From Chthoniobacteraceae bacterium (GTDB taxonomy: Bacteria > Verrucomicrobiota > Verrucomicrobiia > Chthoniobacterales > Chthoniobacteraceae): DNA of 64,000 nucleotides. Location: positions 53,607-117,606 of the forward strand of contig CANIWM010000009.1 in the NCBI GenBank assembly GCA_947471505.1, read 5' to 3'. Position numbers and translations under genes: made by a program. Every line of letters begins with the position of its first letter. Positions within the stretch are counted from its first letter, which is position 1. Under the pieces are notes generated by a model. That model was not told where the DNA came from and did not search any database. It saw only the letters and a list, made by a program, of their open reading frames with translations. This document shows, in pieces, positions 54,550 to 63,488 of the stretch.

Positions 54550-54774
54550 ATGAACGACAACCAAGCCAAAACACTCTCCACTGTAGCCATCTGGATCGCG
54601 ACTGGGGTGATCTTCGTCTTCGGAGTATTTCGGATGCAGTGGGATGGGGTATTGGCGGGCATGTTTTGGATGGTCATCTCTTTAGTGCTGGCCATCGCAC
54701 CCGCCGTAGCGACGCAGGCCATCTGGAGTCGCCCGTCGTCCAAGGACGATGCAAACGGCTCGCCTAAAGAATAA
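54550..54774 (+). CDS. Small membrane protein
   Basis: The 74 residues start MNDNQAKTLSTVAIWIATG and contain two hydrophobic spans (IWIATGVIFVFGVF and MFWMVISLVLAIAPAVATQAIW), with a short polar C-terminus. I do not recognise the family. It lies 102 bp after the M23 gene and is followed by a terminator-like hairpin. Confidence 0.55.
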   Translation: MNDNQAKTLSTVAIWIATGVIFVFGVFRMQWDGVLAGMFWMVISLVLAIAPAVATQAIWSRPSSKDDANGSPKE

Positions 54775-54808
54775 AGCGCCGCACCTTCTCCAAACGATCC
54801 CGGCGCTT
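54774..54808 (+). terminator. Terminator-like hairpin after the small membrane protein
   Basis: AAGCGCCG (54774-54781) pairs with CGGCGCTT (54801-54808) over a 19-nt loop. The following bases are GCTTCC, so the U-run is weak. It begins at the last base of the stop codon of the preceding gene. Confidence 0.45.
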
Positions 54809-54873
54809 GCTTCCCGCGCGGCGTCTGCTTTTATCCGGCGCGTGATACACCAGTTTGCCAGCCGACTTATTCT

Positions 54874-55004
54874 GCTCCCCGGCGAAAGCGCGAGCGCTCT
54901 TTAACTAGAGTCCGCGCCGGGGAGCTTTGCGCTGTGGGACTGGTGTCGTGGAGCCCTTGGGCGGGAACACGGCAAGGTCCGTCTTCATTTCAAATCCTGC
55001 CCGC
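54874..55004 (+). promoter_or_regulatory. Structured leader upstream of leuA (attenuator or riboswitch candidate)
   Basis: GCTCCCCGGCG (54874-54884) and CGCCGGGGAGC (54915-54925) form an 11-bp perfect stem enclosing a nested AGCGC/GCGCT hairpin. Downstream, GCGGG (54961-54965) pairs with CCCGC (55000-55004) just before ATTTTCTTAATTTCC and the leuA ATG at 55020. The second hairpin plus T-rich tail would act as an attenuator and the first stem as an aptamer or pause element. No leader peptide rich in Leu codons was seen, and no known riboswitch class was matched. Confidence 0.4.
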
Positions 55005-55019
55005 ATTTTCTTAATTTCC

Positions 55020-56687
55020 ATGTTGTCTCATCCTTCGTCTAAATACCGACCATTCCCCCCGATCCCGCTGCCGAATCGGCAGTGGCCCACTCGCACGCTC
55101 ACCAAGGCACCCATCTGGACTTCGGTCGATCTCCGCGATGGAAACCAAGCCCTCGCCCAGCCGATGAACGTCGCGCAGAAGCTCGAAATGTTTCACGCGC
55201 TGGTGAAGTGCGGCTTCAAAGAAATCGAAGTCGGCTTCCCCGCCGCCTCGAACACCGAGTTCACGTTTAACCGCCGCCTCATTGAAGAAAATCGGATCCC
55301 CGCCGATGTCGCCGTGCAAGTGCTGGTGCAGGCGCGCGAGGATTTGATCGAGCGCACCGTGGAGTCGCTGGCTGGCGCGAAGAAGTGCATCATTCACATG
55401 TACAACAGCACGTCGCCCGCACAGCGCCGCGTCGTTTTCGGCATGTCAAAAGACGAGATCATCCGCATGGCCGTGCGCGGTGCGACTTGGGTGAAAGAGC
55501 GCCTCTCCCGGCTGGAAGACGCGGGCGGGCAAGTGCAGCTCCAGTATTCGCCGGAGAGCTTCAGCGCCACCGAGCTGGAGTTTGCCAAAGACATCAGCGA
55601 AGCCGTGATGGACGTGTGGCAGCCGACTGCCGAGCGGCGCATGATCCTGAATCTCCCCGACACCGTGGAAGTCGCGATGCCGAACGTCTATGCCGACCAA
55701 ATCGAGTGGATGTGTACGAACATCCGCAACCGCGAGGCGCTCATCGTCTCGCTCCACACGCACAACGACCGAGGCACCGGCACCGCCGCCACCGAGCTGG
55801 GATTACTGGCGGGCGCGGACCGCGTGGAAGGCACGCTCTTTGGCAACGGTGAGCGCACCGGCAACCTCGACATCGTCTCCGTCGCCATGAACCTCTACAT
55901 GCACGGTATCGCGCCGGGCCTCGATTTTTCGGACATCAACGGGCTCATCAAGATGTATGAGAACTGCACCGGCATGACCGTCCCCGCCCGCCAGCCCTAC
56001 GCAGGCGAGCTTGTCTTCACCGCATTCAGCGGCTCGCACCAGGATGCCATCAAGAAAGGCCTCGCCGAGCGAGAGCGCGAATCTCTCAACCCGTACTGGG
56101 ACGTTCCCTATTTGACGATCGACCCGAGCGACCTCGGGCGCGAATACCGCGAAGTCATCCGCGTCAACTCGCAGAGCGGAAAAGGCGGCGTCGCCTACTT
56201 GCTGGAGAGCGAATTTGGCATCGAACTGCCGAAAGAAATGCAGCGCGAATTTGGCCCCATCGCCAACGATCTCGTGGACGCACTGGGCCGCGAAGTGCGC
56301 GGCGACGAACTCAAAGCGATGCTGTGGAAAGAATACGTGGACCGCACCGCGCCGTGGGAGCTGATCCACTTCCACGCCGATGGAGTGGACGGCACCTTCC
56401 AATGCCGCGTCTCGCTTTTGAAAAACGGCACCGAGCTAAAGCTCACCGGCACCGGCAACGGCCCCATCGCCGCATTCGTCCACGCCCTCCAAGCCGCCGG
56501 AGCGCCCGTGCAAAAAGTCGCGAACTTCAAGCAACACGCCCTCAGCAGCGGCACGGAAGCCAGCGCCATCAGCTACATCCAGCTCCAGCTCACCGACGGC
56601 ACACTCCGCTGGGGCGCAGGCGTGGATACGAACATCGAAATCGCCAGCATCAAAGCCGTCCTCAGCGCGCTCAACCGGGCGGGGTAA
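55020..56687 (+). CDS. leuA: 2-isopropylmalate synthase (LeuA type 2)
   Basis: The 555-residue enzyme condenses acetyl-CoA with 2-oxoisovalerate, the first committed leucine step. The DRE-TIM metallolyase domain has the metal-binding DLRDGNQAL near residue 35, VSLHTHNDRGTGTAATELG (HxH metal ligands), and FGNGERTGNLD. The C-terminal regulatory domain (residues ~430-555) carries the leucine-feedback-type fold. Length and the DGNQAL form place it with the longer LeuA type 2 group. The ATG at 55020 is preferred because an upstream extension reads through the leader. Probably leucine-inhibited, as is general for the family. Confidence 0.94.
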   Translation: MLSHPSSKYRPFPPIPLPNRQWPTRTLTKAPIWTSVDLRDGNQALAQPMNVAQKLEMFHALVKCGFKEIEVGFPAASNTEFTFNRRLIEENRIPADVAVQVLVQAREDLIERTVESLAGAKKCIIHMYNSTSPAQRRVVFGMSKDEIIRMAVRGATWVKERLSRLEDAGGQVQLQYSPESFSATELEFAKDISEAVMDVWQPTAERRMILNLPDTVEVAMPNVYADQIEWMCTNIRNREALIVSLHTHNDRGTGTAATELGLLAGADRVEGTLFGNGERTGNLDIVSVAMNLYMHGIAPGLDFSDINGLIKMYENCTGMTVPARQPYAGELVFTAFSGSHQDAIKKGLAERERESLNPYWDVPYLTIDPSDLGREYREVIRVNSQSGKGGVAYLLESEFGIELPKEMQREFGPIANDLVDALGREVRGDELKAMLWKEYVDRTAPWELIHFHADGVDGTFQCRVSLLKNGTELKLTGTGNGPIAAFVHALQAAGAPVQKVANFKQHALSSGTEASAISYIQLQLTDGTLRWGAGVDTNIEIASIKAVLSALNRAG

Positions 56688-56742
56688 ATGCGTGCAATGA
56701 CACCCTAAGCGAACGGGCATCTCGTGGATGGATGCGAGTGAT

Positions 56743-57249
56743 ATGAAAAAACTTCTCGCATTCGTTTCGTCCTTATTTGTCTCCACCGCTTTCGCCGAGC
56801 CACTCGCTCTCGGTTCGCCAGCACCCACGCCTACGTCGAAAGATCAGGACGGGAAAGCCGTCGCCTTTGCCGATGTGTATAAGGCAGGGACGACGCTCGT
56901 CTATTTCTACCCAAAGGCCGACACGCCCGGTTGCACGAAGCAGGGCTGCTCGCTCCGCGATTCGTGGGCGGATTTGAAGGCGAAAGGCGTGCAAGTTCTC
57001 GGCGTGAGCGGCGACAAGCCGGAATCGCAAAAGCAGTTCCGCGACAAGTTCACCTTCCCCTTCCCGCTCATCGCCGATGACGACGGCGTGGTCGCAAAAG
57101 CGTTCGGAGTGCCCGAGAAATTGCCGCACATCTACGCCCGCATGTCGTTCCTCGTGAAGGACGGGAAGATCGCTTGGACCATGACGGAGAAAACTTCGAC
57201 GGCAGACCACGCAGCCGACGTGCTCAAGGCACTCGCGACGCTGAAATAG
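56743..57249 (+). CDS. Exported peroxiredoxin (BCP-like, AhpC/TSA)
   Basis: The 168-residue protein has a signal (MKKLLAFVSSLFVSTAFA) and a thioredoxin-fold peroxidase domain. The peroxidatic cysteine is in YFYPKADTPGCTKQGCSLRD, which contains the P-x-x-(T/S)-x-x-C pattern and the nearby second cysteine of PrxQ/BCP-type enzymes. Other landmarks are VLGVSGDKPESQKQF and FPLIADDDGVVAKAFGV. The predicted role is thiol-dependent removal of hydroperoxides in the periplasm. The ATG at 56743 is selected for the signal. Adjacent to leuA but functionally unrelated. Confidence 0.88.
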   Translation: MKKLLAFVSSLFVSTAFAEPLALGSPAPTPTSKDQDGKAVAFADVYKAGTTLVYFYPKADTPGCTKQGCSLRDSWADLKAKGVQVLGVSGDKPESQKQFRDKFTFPFPLIADDDGVVAKAFGVPEKLPHIYARMSFLVKDGKIAWTMTEKTSTADHAADVLKALATLK

Positions 57250-57278
57250 TAGGTTAGTCGCTTAACGATAGACGCGGG

Positions 57279-59015
57279 CTACTGCTGGACATCGAAGTCG
57301 AGGACGACTCGGAACCCTGAGCCTTCCGGGAAAGCAATCGGCATAGCACGTTCCCGTGAGTCGAGACGGAGTTGCGTGAGTTCCGAGTGCGACCACGACG
57401 CTCCGCGAAGGACGCGCTGGTCGCTGCTGGCGTTCCACCGTGTGCTGCACCATTCGGACACGTTCCCTCCGATGTCGAAAATGCCGAGCGCATTTGCCGG
57501 GAACGAGCCCACGGGCGCGGTGAATGGGTAAGGGTCCGCGAGTTTGTTGTCGCCGTAGTTGGCGAGCTTCTGAAGGTTTTCGGGCAATGCCAGTCGGCCC
57601 CATACGTAAACGGCGTGGCGGTCATCGCCGGTTCCTAGGTGCCGCTCCGCGGGTGTGCTGCCGCTTTCGGGTGGGAGCCCGCTGGCCCGGCTCCATTCCT
57701 CGTCGGTGGGCAATCGGTATTCTGAATTGCGGTCTATGCGTTTGGATGCTCGTTCGGTGTCGGTGAGCCAGCGGCAGAACTCGGCGGCTTTGAGCATGCT
57801 CACGGGTGTCACAGGGTGCTCGGGTGTTACGGGGCTATCCGGATGCCGCCAGCGTGTTTGCGGTCCGGTGAGAGGCAACTTCATTGCGTCTGAATATGCC
57901 TCAAAATCCTTGCGCCGGGTTTCCCAGATGGAAACGAGTGTGCGGGTCCCTGGAACCGGGACGAACTTCATGCCGAGAGAGTTTTGCCACGGCTGCTCCT
58001 TGGTCGCAGCGGAAGGCTGCGGCAGGCCCGGCGGCGCTGGCTTTGGGCGAAGGAAAATGGCTGCGGCAGTAGTCGCCGCAACGCCCAGCAATGCCGGCAC
58101 AAGTAATCGCCGGGGCTTCAAGGCGCGCTGCAATTCCATGAGTAGCGCGGCGACGTCCGGTGGTCGCTTCGCAGGGTCTTCCTGGAGGCAGCGGGCGATG
58201 AGGCGATCAACGGATGATGGGACTTCCGCGAGCTTCGAAGCTGGGACGTATGCGCCGATGGGGAGGCGTCCGGAGAGCAATTCGTGGAGCAATACGCCAA
58301 GGGAGAAAAAATCCGCACGTTCGTTGACGCTGCCGGAGCCGTGCCGGACCTCCGGTGCGATGTAATAGGGCGTGCCGAAGACTTCGGAAGTTTGCGTAAG
58401 TGTGAAGCTGGGCGAGTCGTTCTCCCGGAGTAATTTGGCGATGGAAAAGTCGGCGACGCGGACGGTCCCGTCGGCGCTGATGAGGATGTTCGCAGGCTTG
58501 ATATCGCGATGCGCGATCCCGCACCGGTGGGCCTCGGCGATGGCTTGCGCGACTTGGCGAAAAAGTGAGAGCGCCTCTGCAACCGGCAGCGCGCCCTTTT
58601 GCAAACGCCTGCCCAAGTCGCCGCCCAGCGCAAGTTCGGTGACCATGAACCAGCGACCTTCCGGTGTGATTCCAGACTCGATGACTCGCAGGATATTTGG
58701 GTGACGGAGTGCCCCCAGCGTTTCGGCCTCGCGCTGAAGTCGCTCCAGCAACTCGGCGCGATTCGAGGGCACGGCTGGCATGATCTTAATCGCGACTTCC
58801 GTTCCGTCGGCAAGACGCACCGCACGATAGACCACGCCCATTCCTCCACGTCCGATGCTTTCCAAAACTTCGTAGCCGGGGATCTGTGCCTCGTCTTCAC
58901 TGGGGACTGCGCCGGACTTTTGAACGAACGATGTGATGACCCTCGCCACGCACGCCGGGCACAGTCCGTCCACTGCCCGCAGCTCAGTTTTGCAGTTTGG
59001 GCAAGTAGCGCTCAT
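57279..59015 (-). CDS. Ser/Thr protein kinase with C-terminal FGE-like domain
   Basis: The 578-residue membrane kinase has an N-terminal zinc ribbon (C5, C8, C19, C22 in CPNC...CPAC), a kinase domain with P-loop IGRGGMGVVYR (54-64), catalytic K77, HRDIKPAN (169-176), and GTPYYIAPEV. The metal-binding DFG is DFS here (D189-F190-S191). A membrane span (~304-322, LLVPALLGVAATTAAAIFL) leads to an exported FGE-type domain (~345-575, YRLPTDEEWSRASG, FDIGGNVSEW). The latter lacks the FGE cysteine pair (VLRGASWSHSE), so it is not a formylglycine maker. It overlaps the sigma-factor gene by 4 nt and forms the sigma-kinase pair common in PVC bacteria. Confidence 0.9.
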   Translation of the reverse strand: MSATCPNCKTELRAVDGLCPACVARVITSFVQKSGAVPSEDEAQIPGYEVLESIGRGGMGVVYRAVRLADGTEVAIKIMPAVPSNRAELLERLQREAETLGALRHPNILRVIESGITPEGRWFMVTELALGGDLGRRLQKGALPVAEALSLFRQVAQAIAEAHRCGIAHRDIKPANILISADGTVRVADFSIAKLLRENDSPSFTLTQTSEVFGTPYYIAPEVRHGSGSVNERADFFSLGVLLHELLSGRLPIGAYVPASKLAEVPSSVDRLIARCLQEDPAKRPPDVAALLMELQRALKPRRLLVPALLGVAATTAAAIFLRPKPAPPGLPQPSAATKEQPWQNSLGMKFVPVPGTRTLVSIWETRRKDFEAYSDAMKLPLTGPQTRWRHPDSPVTPEHPVTPVSMLKAAEFCRWLTDTERASKRIDRNSEYRLPTDEEWSRASGLPPESGSTPAERHLGTGDDRHAVYVWGRLALPENLQKLANYGDNKLADPYPFTAPVGSFPANALGIFDIGGNVSEWCSTRWNASSDQRVLRGASWSHSELTQLRLDSRERAMPIAFPEGSGFRVVLDFDVQQ

Positions 59016-59731
59016 TGATGTGCTAACGAACGAAGGAGGTGCAAAAGTTCCGACTCCACCTCAGCCGGATCGTTCACCGTTTCCGCGACCTCTGCTCGCA
59101 AAAGCTCTGCCAGTCTTCGTCGGGCGCGGTGCTGCTCAACCGCCAGCGCGCCCCGGGACATTCCGAGTCGCTCGGTAAGCGCGGCGATGTCGCCTGACTC
59201 GTCCGTGAGTAGAGTGGGTTTTAATCGTTCGTAAAGATCAAGCCGTCCGCGCTTCACGTAGCCGTCCTTTAACTCTCCCAACGCACGCTCCAATACAATC
59301 AGCGCCCATTCCTCATCGTAGTGTGCGTCCGCGAGTTCCGGCAGCTCCGGGGCCTCGTCTGCATCCAGTTCGAGCGGCTCGACTCCGCCGCCTCGGTATG
59401 CCGCCGCACGGTCTCGCCGCCAGTGGTAGAGATGATGTCGAATGGCGGATTTCAAATACGCGCGCAACCGCCCGCGCTCGGGCTCTGCCCGCTGAAATCC
59501 GTCGCGCCGCAGAAATGTGATGAAAAATTCCTGAGTCACATCCTCCACCTCATGCTCCGGGCAATCGAGCGCGCGGAGGTAGCCGGTGACGGCGGGCCGG
59601 TACGTCGTGCAGAGATCCTCCAGCGCCTTTCGCGTAGTTCCCTCGTCCTCGCCGCCTCTGGTCCGCAGAACCCGACTCCACATCGTGGCCGGGAACGGAA
59701 AGGCGCGGTTAATTGCAATGAGAGACTCCAT
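59012..59731 (-). CDS. ECF-type RNA polymerase sigma factor
   Basis: The 239-residue protein has the region 2 helix pair (CTTYRPAVTGYLRALDCPEHEVEDVTQEFFITFLRRDGFQ in pieces, with the DVTQE motif), a linker with Arg-rich WRRDRAAAYRGG, and the region 4 helix-turn-helix (ALTERLGMSRGALAVEQHRARRRL). The subgroup is one found in PVC genomes next to serine/threonine kinase genes. It overlaps the kinase by 4 nt and lacks an obvious anti-sigma factor, so phosphorylation by the downstream kinase is the plausible control. The ATG at 59731 is selected; an upstream frame is not family-like. Confidence 0.88.
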   Translation of the reverse strand: MESLIAINRAFPFPATMWSRVLRTRGGEDEGTTRKALEDLCTTYRPAVTGYLRALDCPEHEVEDVTQEFFITFLRRDGFQRAEPERGRLRAYLKSAIRHHLYHWRRDRAAAYRGGGVEPLELDADEAPELPELADAHYDEEWALIVLERALGELKDGYVKRGRLDLYERLKPTLLTDESGDIAALTERLGMSRGALAVEQHRARRRLAELLRAEVAETVNDPAEVESELLHLLRSLAHQ

Positions 59732-59826
59732 GAAGGTTTGCCGAATTAAACACACGGCCACGAAAGATGACGCAAAAAAAAGTAATGATCCCATGTAATC
59801 CGGGAAACGAAACCGGCCATGTGTGA

Positions 59827-62496
59827 ATGAAACTGAACTTTATCCACATGAAACTCATCACCGCCGCCATCGCATTTACCCTATGTCTTTTCACCCCGCA
59901 ACTTCGGGCGCAGCAGCCTACGCTCTACTTCCAGCTCTTCATGCATTGCGAGGAACCGCATGTGCCAGATACGCCGAATTTCTCCACGATGACGGCGCTT
60001 CAGGCGGCGAACGCGACGAGCACGAGCTCCTACATCTATTGGCGCAATGCGCTGAAGACGTACGCCGACATGTGCGCCGATCGCGGTATCAAGCTCAACT
60101 ATCAGAGCGACTGGAATTTCCTCGAAGGCGTCTATAAATGGGAAGTCACCGCCGCCACACGAATCAGCGGCATCATGACGAACACCGGCGGGCTCAATAT
60201 CATCCAGTATCTTGAGAGCCGCGGTCACGAGGTGGATGCACATTCCCACCAAGGCAACAACTACTCATACGCCGATGTTGCGTGGCTGGTGACGCGTTGT
60301 GGAGGGACCAGCACGCGGGTCGCGGGAGGGCATCGGCTTGATCCGACGACGTTTCAGGCGCTCGATTTTGCGCAGCTCACAAACCCGGCCGGTGTCGCGC
60401 CGACGAAGTACACGACTTCGCCCAATATCGCGCCCACGTGGTTTCCTCGGTTGCTGATGGGCGGCGCTTCGACGAGCCATGAAAACGACCCGCACGTCAG
60501 CGGGATGTGGCGACCTGCGTCGGCAACGAATTACTTCGCTGAGAACTCAAGCGCCACCGCGATGCCGTCCATCGGCGGATGGCATCAGGACCTCAACGAG
60601 ATCGAAAAACTCATGTCGAAACTGGAGAGCGGCGAGCTTGCAACGGGCGGGCAGATTTGGACGGCATCCTACGCGACGAACCACCGCGACATCGTGGTCG
60701 CAGGCACGCTGGAAGGAACGATCCGCGCAACGCTCGATACGCTGAAACGCTGGCAGGATGCGGGTCGCATCCAATCAAAGACCTTCACGCAAATGCTCGA
60801 CGTCGTCTGGCCCACGAATTTTTCCAGCACTCAGCACCTTTACCAACGGCCTGCGGACAATGCGTCCATTTCACTCAATTGGCAGGAGTTCCAATTCAAA
60901 GCCCGCAGCGCCCAATACCTCGAAACGATTCTCGACGCGCACGAGGCGAACCGAGTCCCGCTGGACGTGTTCTTCACGACGTGGCAGACCGACATCATCG
61001 CTGACGAATATCCCACGCTGATGGCGCGGCTCCTTAGTTCCTCGCTCGTCGCCCAAGGCTACCACCTTCGGGCTCCGAAGCCGTATGTCGCGACGGACAG
61101 CGACAGCCCCACGAGCAGCGACTTCGAATGGGGCGAACTCCGCACAAACACCGCGCTCACCGACGCCCAAAAGCGCGACATCATCGAAAACTACGAGTCT
61201 TACAGACTCGACCCGCTCGTCGCCACCAACTGGGCCAACGCCATGCCCGACACCAGCGCAAGCGGAGGATTCGCGCGCATCACCGCTCTCCAAGGCTACG
61301 CTCCGCTTTGCACCGGAGCCAACGGAGCCACCAGCCCCGTCAATCTATCGACAATCGTGAACGACTACTTTCACGACCCGGACGACTCCCCGGCGAATGG
61401 TGCGAACGGCACCAAAATGTTCGTGCGCCACGGAACCTACACCAATCTCGGCATGCGCTGGACGAGCCCGGATTCCGCCAGTTACCCGAGCGGCCAAGGC
61501 TATCTCTTCTACCGCCCCGAGCACTACGATTGGAAACTCATCACGCTGTGGAAGACCACGCTTCCCGACTACGCGCCCACATTTGACCTCGATGACGCCA
61601 TCGCCGGCGCACACAGCAGCGGCGGGCGCTCGCCGTGGTTTATCGGCATCAAGCTGCACGACAACGACCTCTTCGCCCAAGACTCCGCCTGGACGCAAGT
61701 ATGGCCAAACTACAATCAGTCCTCTTGGAACCACGCCATCCTCAATACCCGAACCGAATTCGACGCTGCCACGCAATCCTCCCGCCTCAGCACCTACCTC
61801 GCCATCGTCACCGAACTCGCCGCACGCCGCACAGAAGTGAACCTCATGAACTCCTTCGACACCCTCTCGATGCAAGCCGCCGAACTGCCCCGCCCAATCG
61901 GCCTCACTCGAACCAAAATTGCTGAAGCACAACCCTCAACAACCACCCTCGCGACACTCAGCGGCGGCGGAACGGTTTCCGGCCAAACAGTCACATACAC
62001 CCTCGTCGCGGGCACCGGCGACACGGACAACGCCGATTTCACCATCACCGGCAATCAGCTTAAGAGCACGCGACTGCTCAACTTCGAAGCCAAGCCAGTG
62101 CGCCAATTCCGTGTCCGCTGGTCGTGGATCGACGCCCTCGATAATTCCACCGTCCTCGCCAGTGGCGAACGCGCGCTGACCCTGGTCCTCACAAACGTCA
62201 ACACCGACGACGACGACGGAGACGGCTTTACGGAGGAGCAGGAAGCACTCGCCGGCACAGACCCACAGAACCCAGCATCCCGCCTCGTAGTGACCGGGAT
62301 GCAGCGTAATGGAAATGACGTCACCCTCACCTGGAGCAGCATCAATCAGAAGTCATACATCATCCAGTCTTCGACGGACCTTGCGGGCTGGACGGATGTC
62401 GTCAGCGCCACCGCCAACTCAGCAAGCACCACACGCACATTCACGGTTCCGCAAAGCGACCAGCGATTCTTCCGGATCAAGGTCGTCAGTCCGTGA
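59827..62496 (+). CDS. Large secreted protein with polysaccharide-deacetylase-like N-terminus
   Basis: The 889-residue protein starts MKLNFIHMKLITAAIAFTLC; the ATG at 59848 may be the real start, since it gives the neat signal MKLITAAIAFTLCLFTPQLRA. The N-terminal ~600 residues hold motifs like those of the NodB/glycoside-hydrolase barrel group (NYQSDWNFLEGVYKW, GHEVDAHSHQGNNYSYADVAWL), with a possible metal-binding His/Asp set. A cadherin-like beta domain follows (~700-790, GTGDTDNADFTITGNQL), then a Ca-binding DDDGDGFTEEQEALAGTDP linker and a C-terminal beta sandwich ending in FFRIKVVSP. The reaction is not certain; polysaccharide deacetylation is one option. It overlaps the next gene if that begins at the GTG (62493). 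Confidence 0.6.
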   Translation: MKLNFIHMKLITAAIAFTLCLFTPQLRAQQPTLYFQLFMHCEEPHVPDTPNFSTMTALQAANATSTSSYIYWRNALKTYADMCADRGIKLNYQSDWNFLEGVYKWEVTAATRISGIMTNTGGLNIIQYLESRGHEVDAHSHQGNNYSYADVAWLVTRCGGTSTRVAGGHRLDPTTFQALDFAQLTNPAGVAPTKYTTSPNIAPTWFPRLLMGGASTSHENDPHVSGMWRPASATNYFAENSSATAMPSIGGWHQDLNEIEKLMSKLESGELATGGQIWTASYATNHRDIVVAGTLEGTIRATLDTLKRWQDAGRIQSKTFTQMLDVVWPTNFSSTQHLYQRPADNASISLNWQEFQFKARSAQYLETILDAHEANRVPLDVFFTTWQTDIIADEYPTLMARLLSSSLVAQGYHLRAPKPYVATDSDSPTSSDFEWGELRTNTALTDAQKRDIIENYESYRLDPLVATNWANAMPDTSASGGFARITALQGYAPLCTGANGATSPVNLSTIVNDYFHDPDDSPANGANGTKMFVRHGTYTNLGMRWTSPDSASYPSGQGYLFYRPEHYDWKLITLWKTTLPDYAPTFDLDDAIAGAHSSGGRSPWFIGIKLHDNDLFAQDSAWTQVWPNYNQSSWNHAILNTRTEFDAATQSSRLSTYLAIVTELAARRTEVNLMNSFDTLSMQAAELPRPIGLTRTKIAEAQPSTTTLATLSGGGTVSGQTVTYTLVAGTGDTDNADFTITGNQLKSTRLLNFEAKPVRQFRVRWSWIDALDNSTVLASGERALTLVLTNVNTDDDDGDGFTEEQEALAGTDPQNPASRLVVTGMQRNGNDVTLTWSSINQKSYIIQSSTDLAGWTDVVSATANSASTTRTFTVPQSDQRFFRIKVVSP

Positions 62497-62537
62497 GTGC
62501 CCAACTGGAACTTGGTATTGTCGTGCATGGCGTTTCG

Positions 62538-63473
62538 ATGTTGTCTGCGCAGATGCTTCGCTACGTCACATTTGCAGCCGTCCTGTCGCTTCCGCTTTTC
62601 GCCCAAGATCCAAAACCGGAGAAGAAGGTCTCTACCGACGATCAATATGTCCTCGGGCCGGACTCGCAGCCTCAAAAGGACGTGCCGCAGGGCAAGGTCA
62701 TGGAGTTCGAGCTGAAAGACTCGAAGACCTATCCGGGGTTCGAGCGCAAGTGGTGGCTCTACATCCCGGCACAATACGATGCCTCGAAGCCCGCGTCGCT
62801 CATGGTATTTCAAGATGGTGGCGGTTACGTGAAGCGCGACGGTTCGTGGCGGGTGCCGGTCGTTTTTGACAATCTCATTCACAAAAAGCAGATGCCCGTG
62901 ACGGTCGCCCTGTTCATTAATCCCGGCGACAAACCTTTCGCGCCCGGCGAGCCTCCACGCAAACGCCCCGACGGTCGTCCAGCGTCGCCGAGCAATCGCT
63001 CGGTCGAATACGACACGGTGAGCGACAAGTATTCGAAGTTCCTCCTCGATGAAATGCTCCCGCTCGTACGCGAGAATGTGAAAATCACCGACGACCCGGA
63101 AGGTCATGCGATCTGCGGAAGCAGCAGCGGCGGCATCTGCGCGTTCAACGTCGCGCGGCAGCGGCCCGATCAATTTCGCAAAGTCTATACGACCATCGGA
63201 AGCTTCACGAATATCCGGGGCGGCAATGTGTTCCCCGACCTCGTTCGCAAGGAAGCTAAGAAGCCCATCCGCGTTTACCAGCAGGACGGAAAAAACGACA
63301 TCGTGAACCAATTCGGATCATGGCCCGAAGCCAATGTCGCAATGGCCGCTGCGCTGAAGGAGAAAGGCTACGATCACCAGTTCGTGCAGGGCGAAGGAAC
63401 ACACAACCCGAAACACGGCGCGAGCATACTTCCCGATGTGCTCCGCTGGCTCTGGCGCGACTCGAAAAAGTAG
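62538..63473 (+). CDS. Exported alpha/beta-hydrolase of the enterochelin-esterase-like family
   Basis: The mature protein starts after MLRYVTFAAVLSLPLFAQ, a signal peptide reachable from either ATG (62538 or 62553). The hydrolase domain has WWLYIPAQYDASKPASLMVFQDGG, EGHAICGSSSGGICAFN (GxSxG with nucleophile Ser) and the His-containing GEGTHNPKHGASILPDVLRWLW, the catalytic triad of feruloyl or enterochelin-type esterases. A GTG at 62493 overlaps the preceding gene by 4 nt, which suggests coupling to it. The substrate may be an ester-linked decoration of a polysaccharide (inference). Confidence 0.85.
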   Translation: MLSAQMLRYVTFAAVLSLPLFAQDPKPEKKVSTDDQYVLGPDSQPQKDVPQGKVMEFELKDSKTYPGFERKWWLYIPAQYDASKPASLMVFQDGGGYVKRDGSWRVPVVFDNLIHKKQMPVTVALFINPGDKPFAPGEPPRKRPDGRPASPSNRSVEYDTVSDKYSKFLLDEMLPLVRENVKITDDPEGHAICGSSSGGICAFNVARQRPDQFRKVYTTIGSFTNIRGGNVFPDLVRKEAKKPIRVYQQDGKNDIVNQFGSWPEANVAMAAALKEKGYDHQFVQGEGTHNPKHGASILPDVLRWLWRDSKK

Positions 63474-63488
63474 ATGCCAGCCGGGCGG

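Noticed and set aside
54874..55019. Guanidine-I (ykkC) riboswitch upstream of leuA
   Set aside because: Short stretches (CTAG, ACACGG) recall ykkC, but the full conserved core and order are not met, so the leader is left unassigned.
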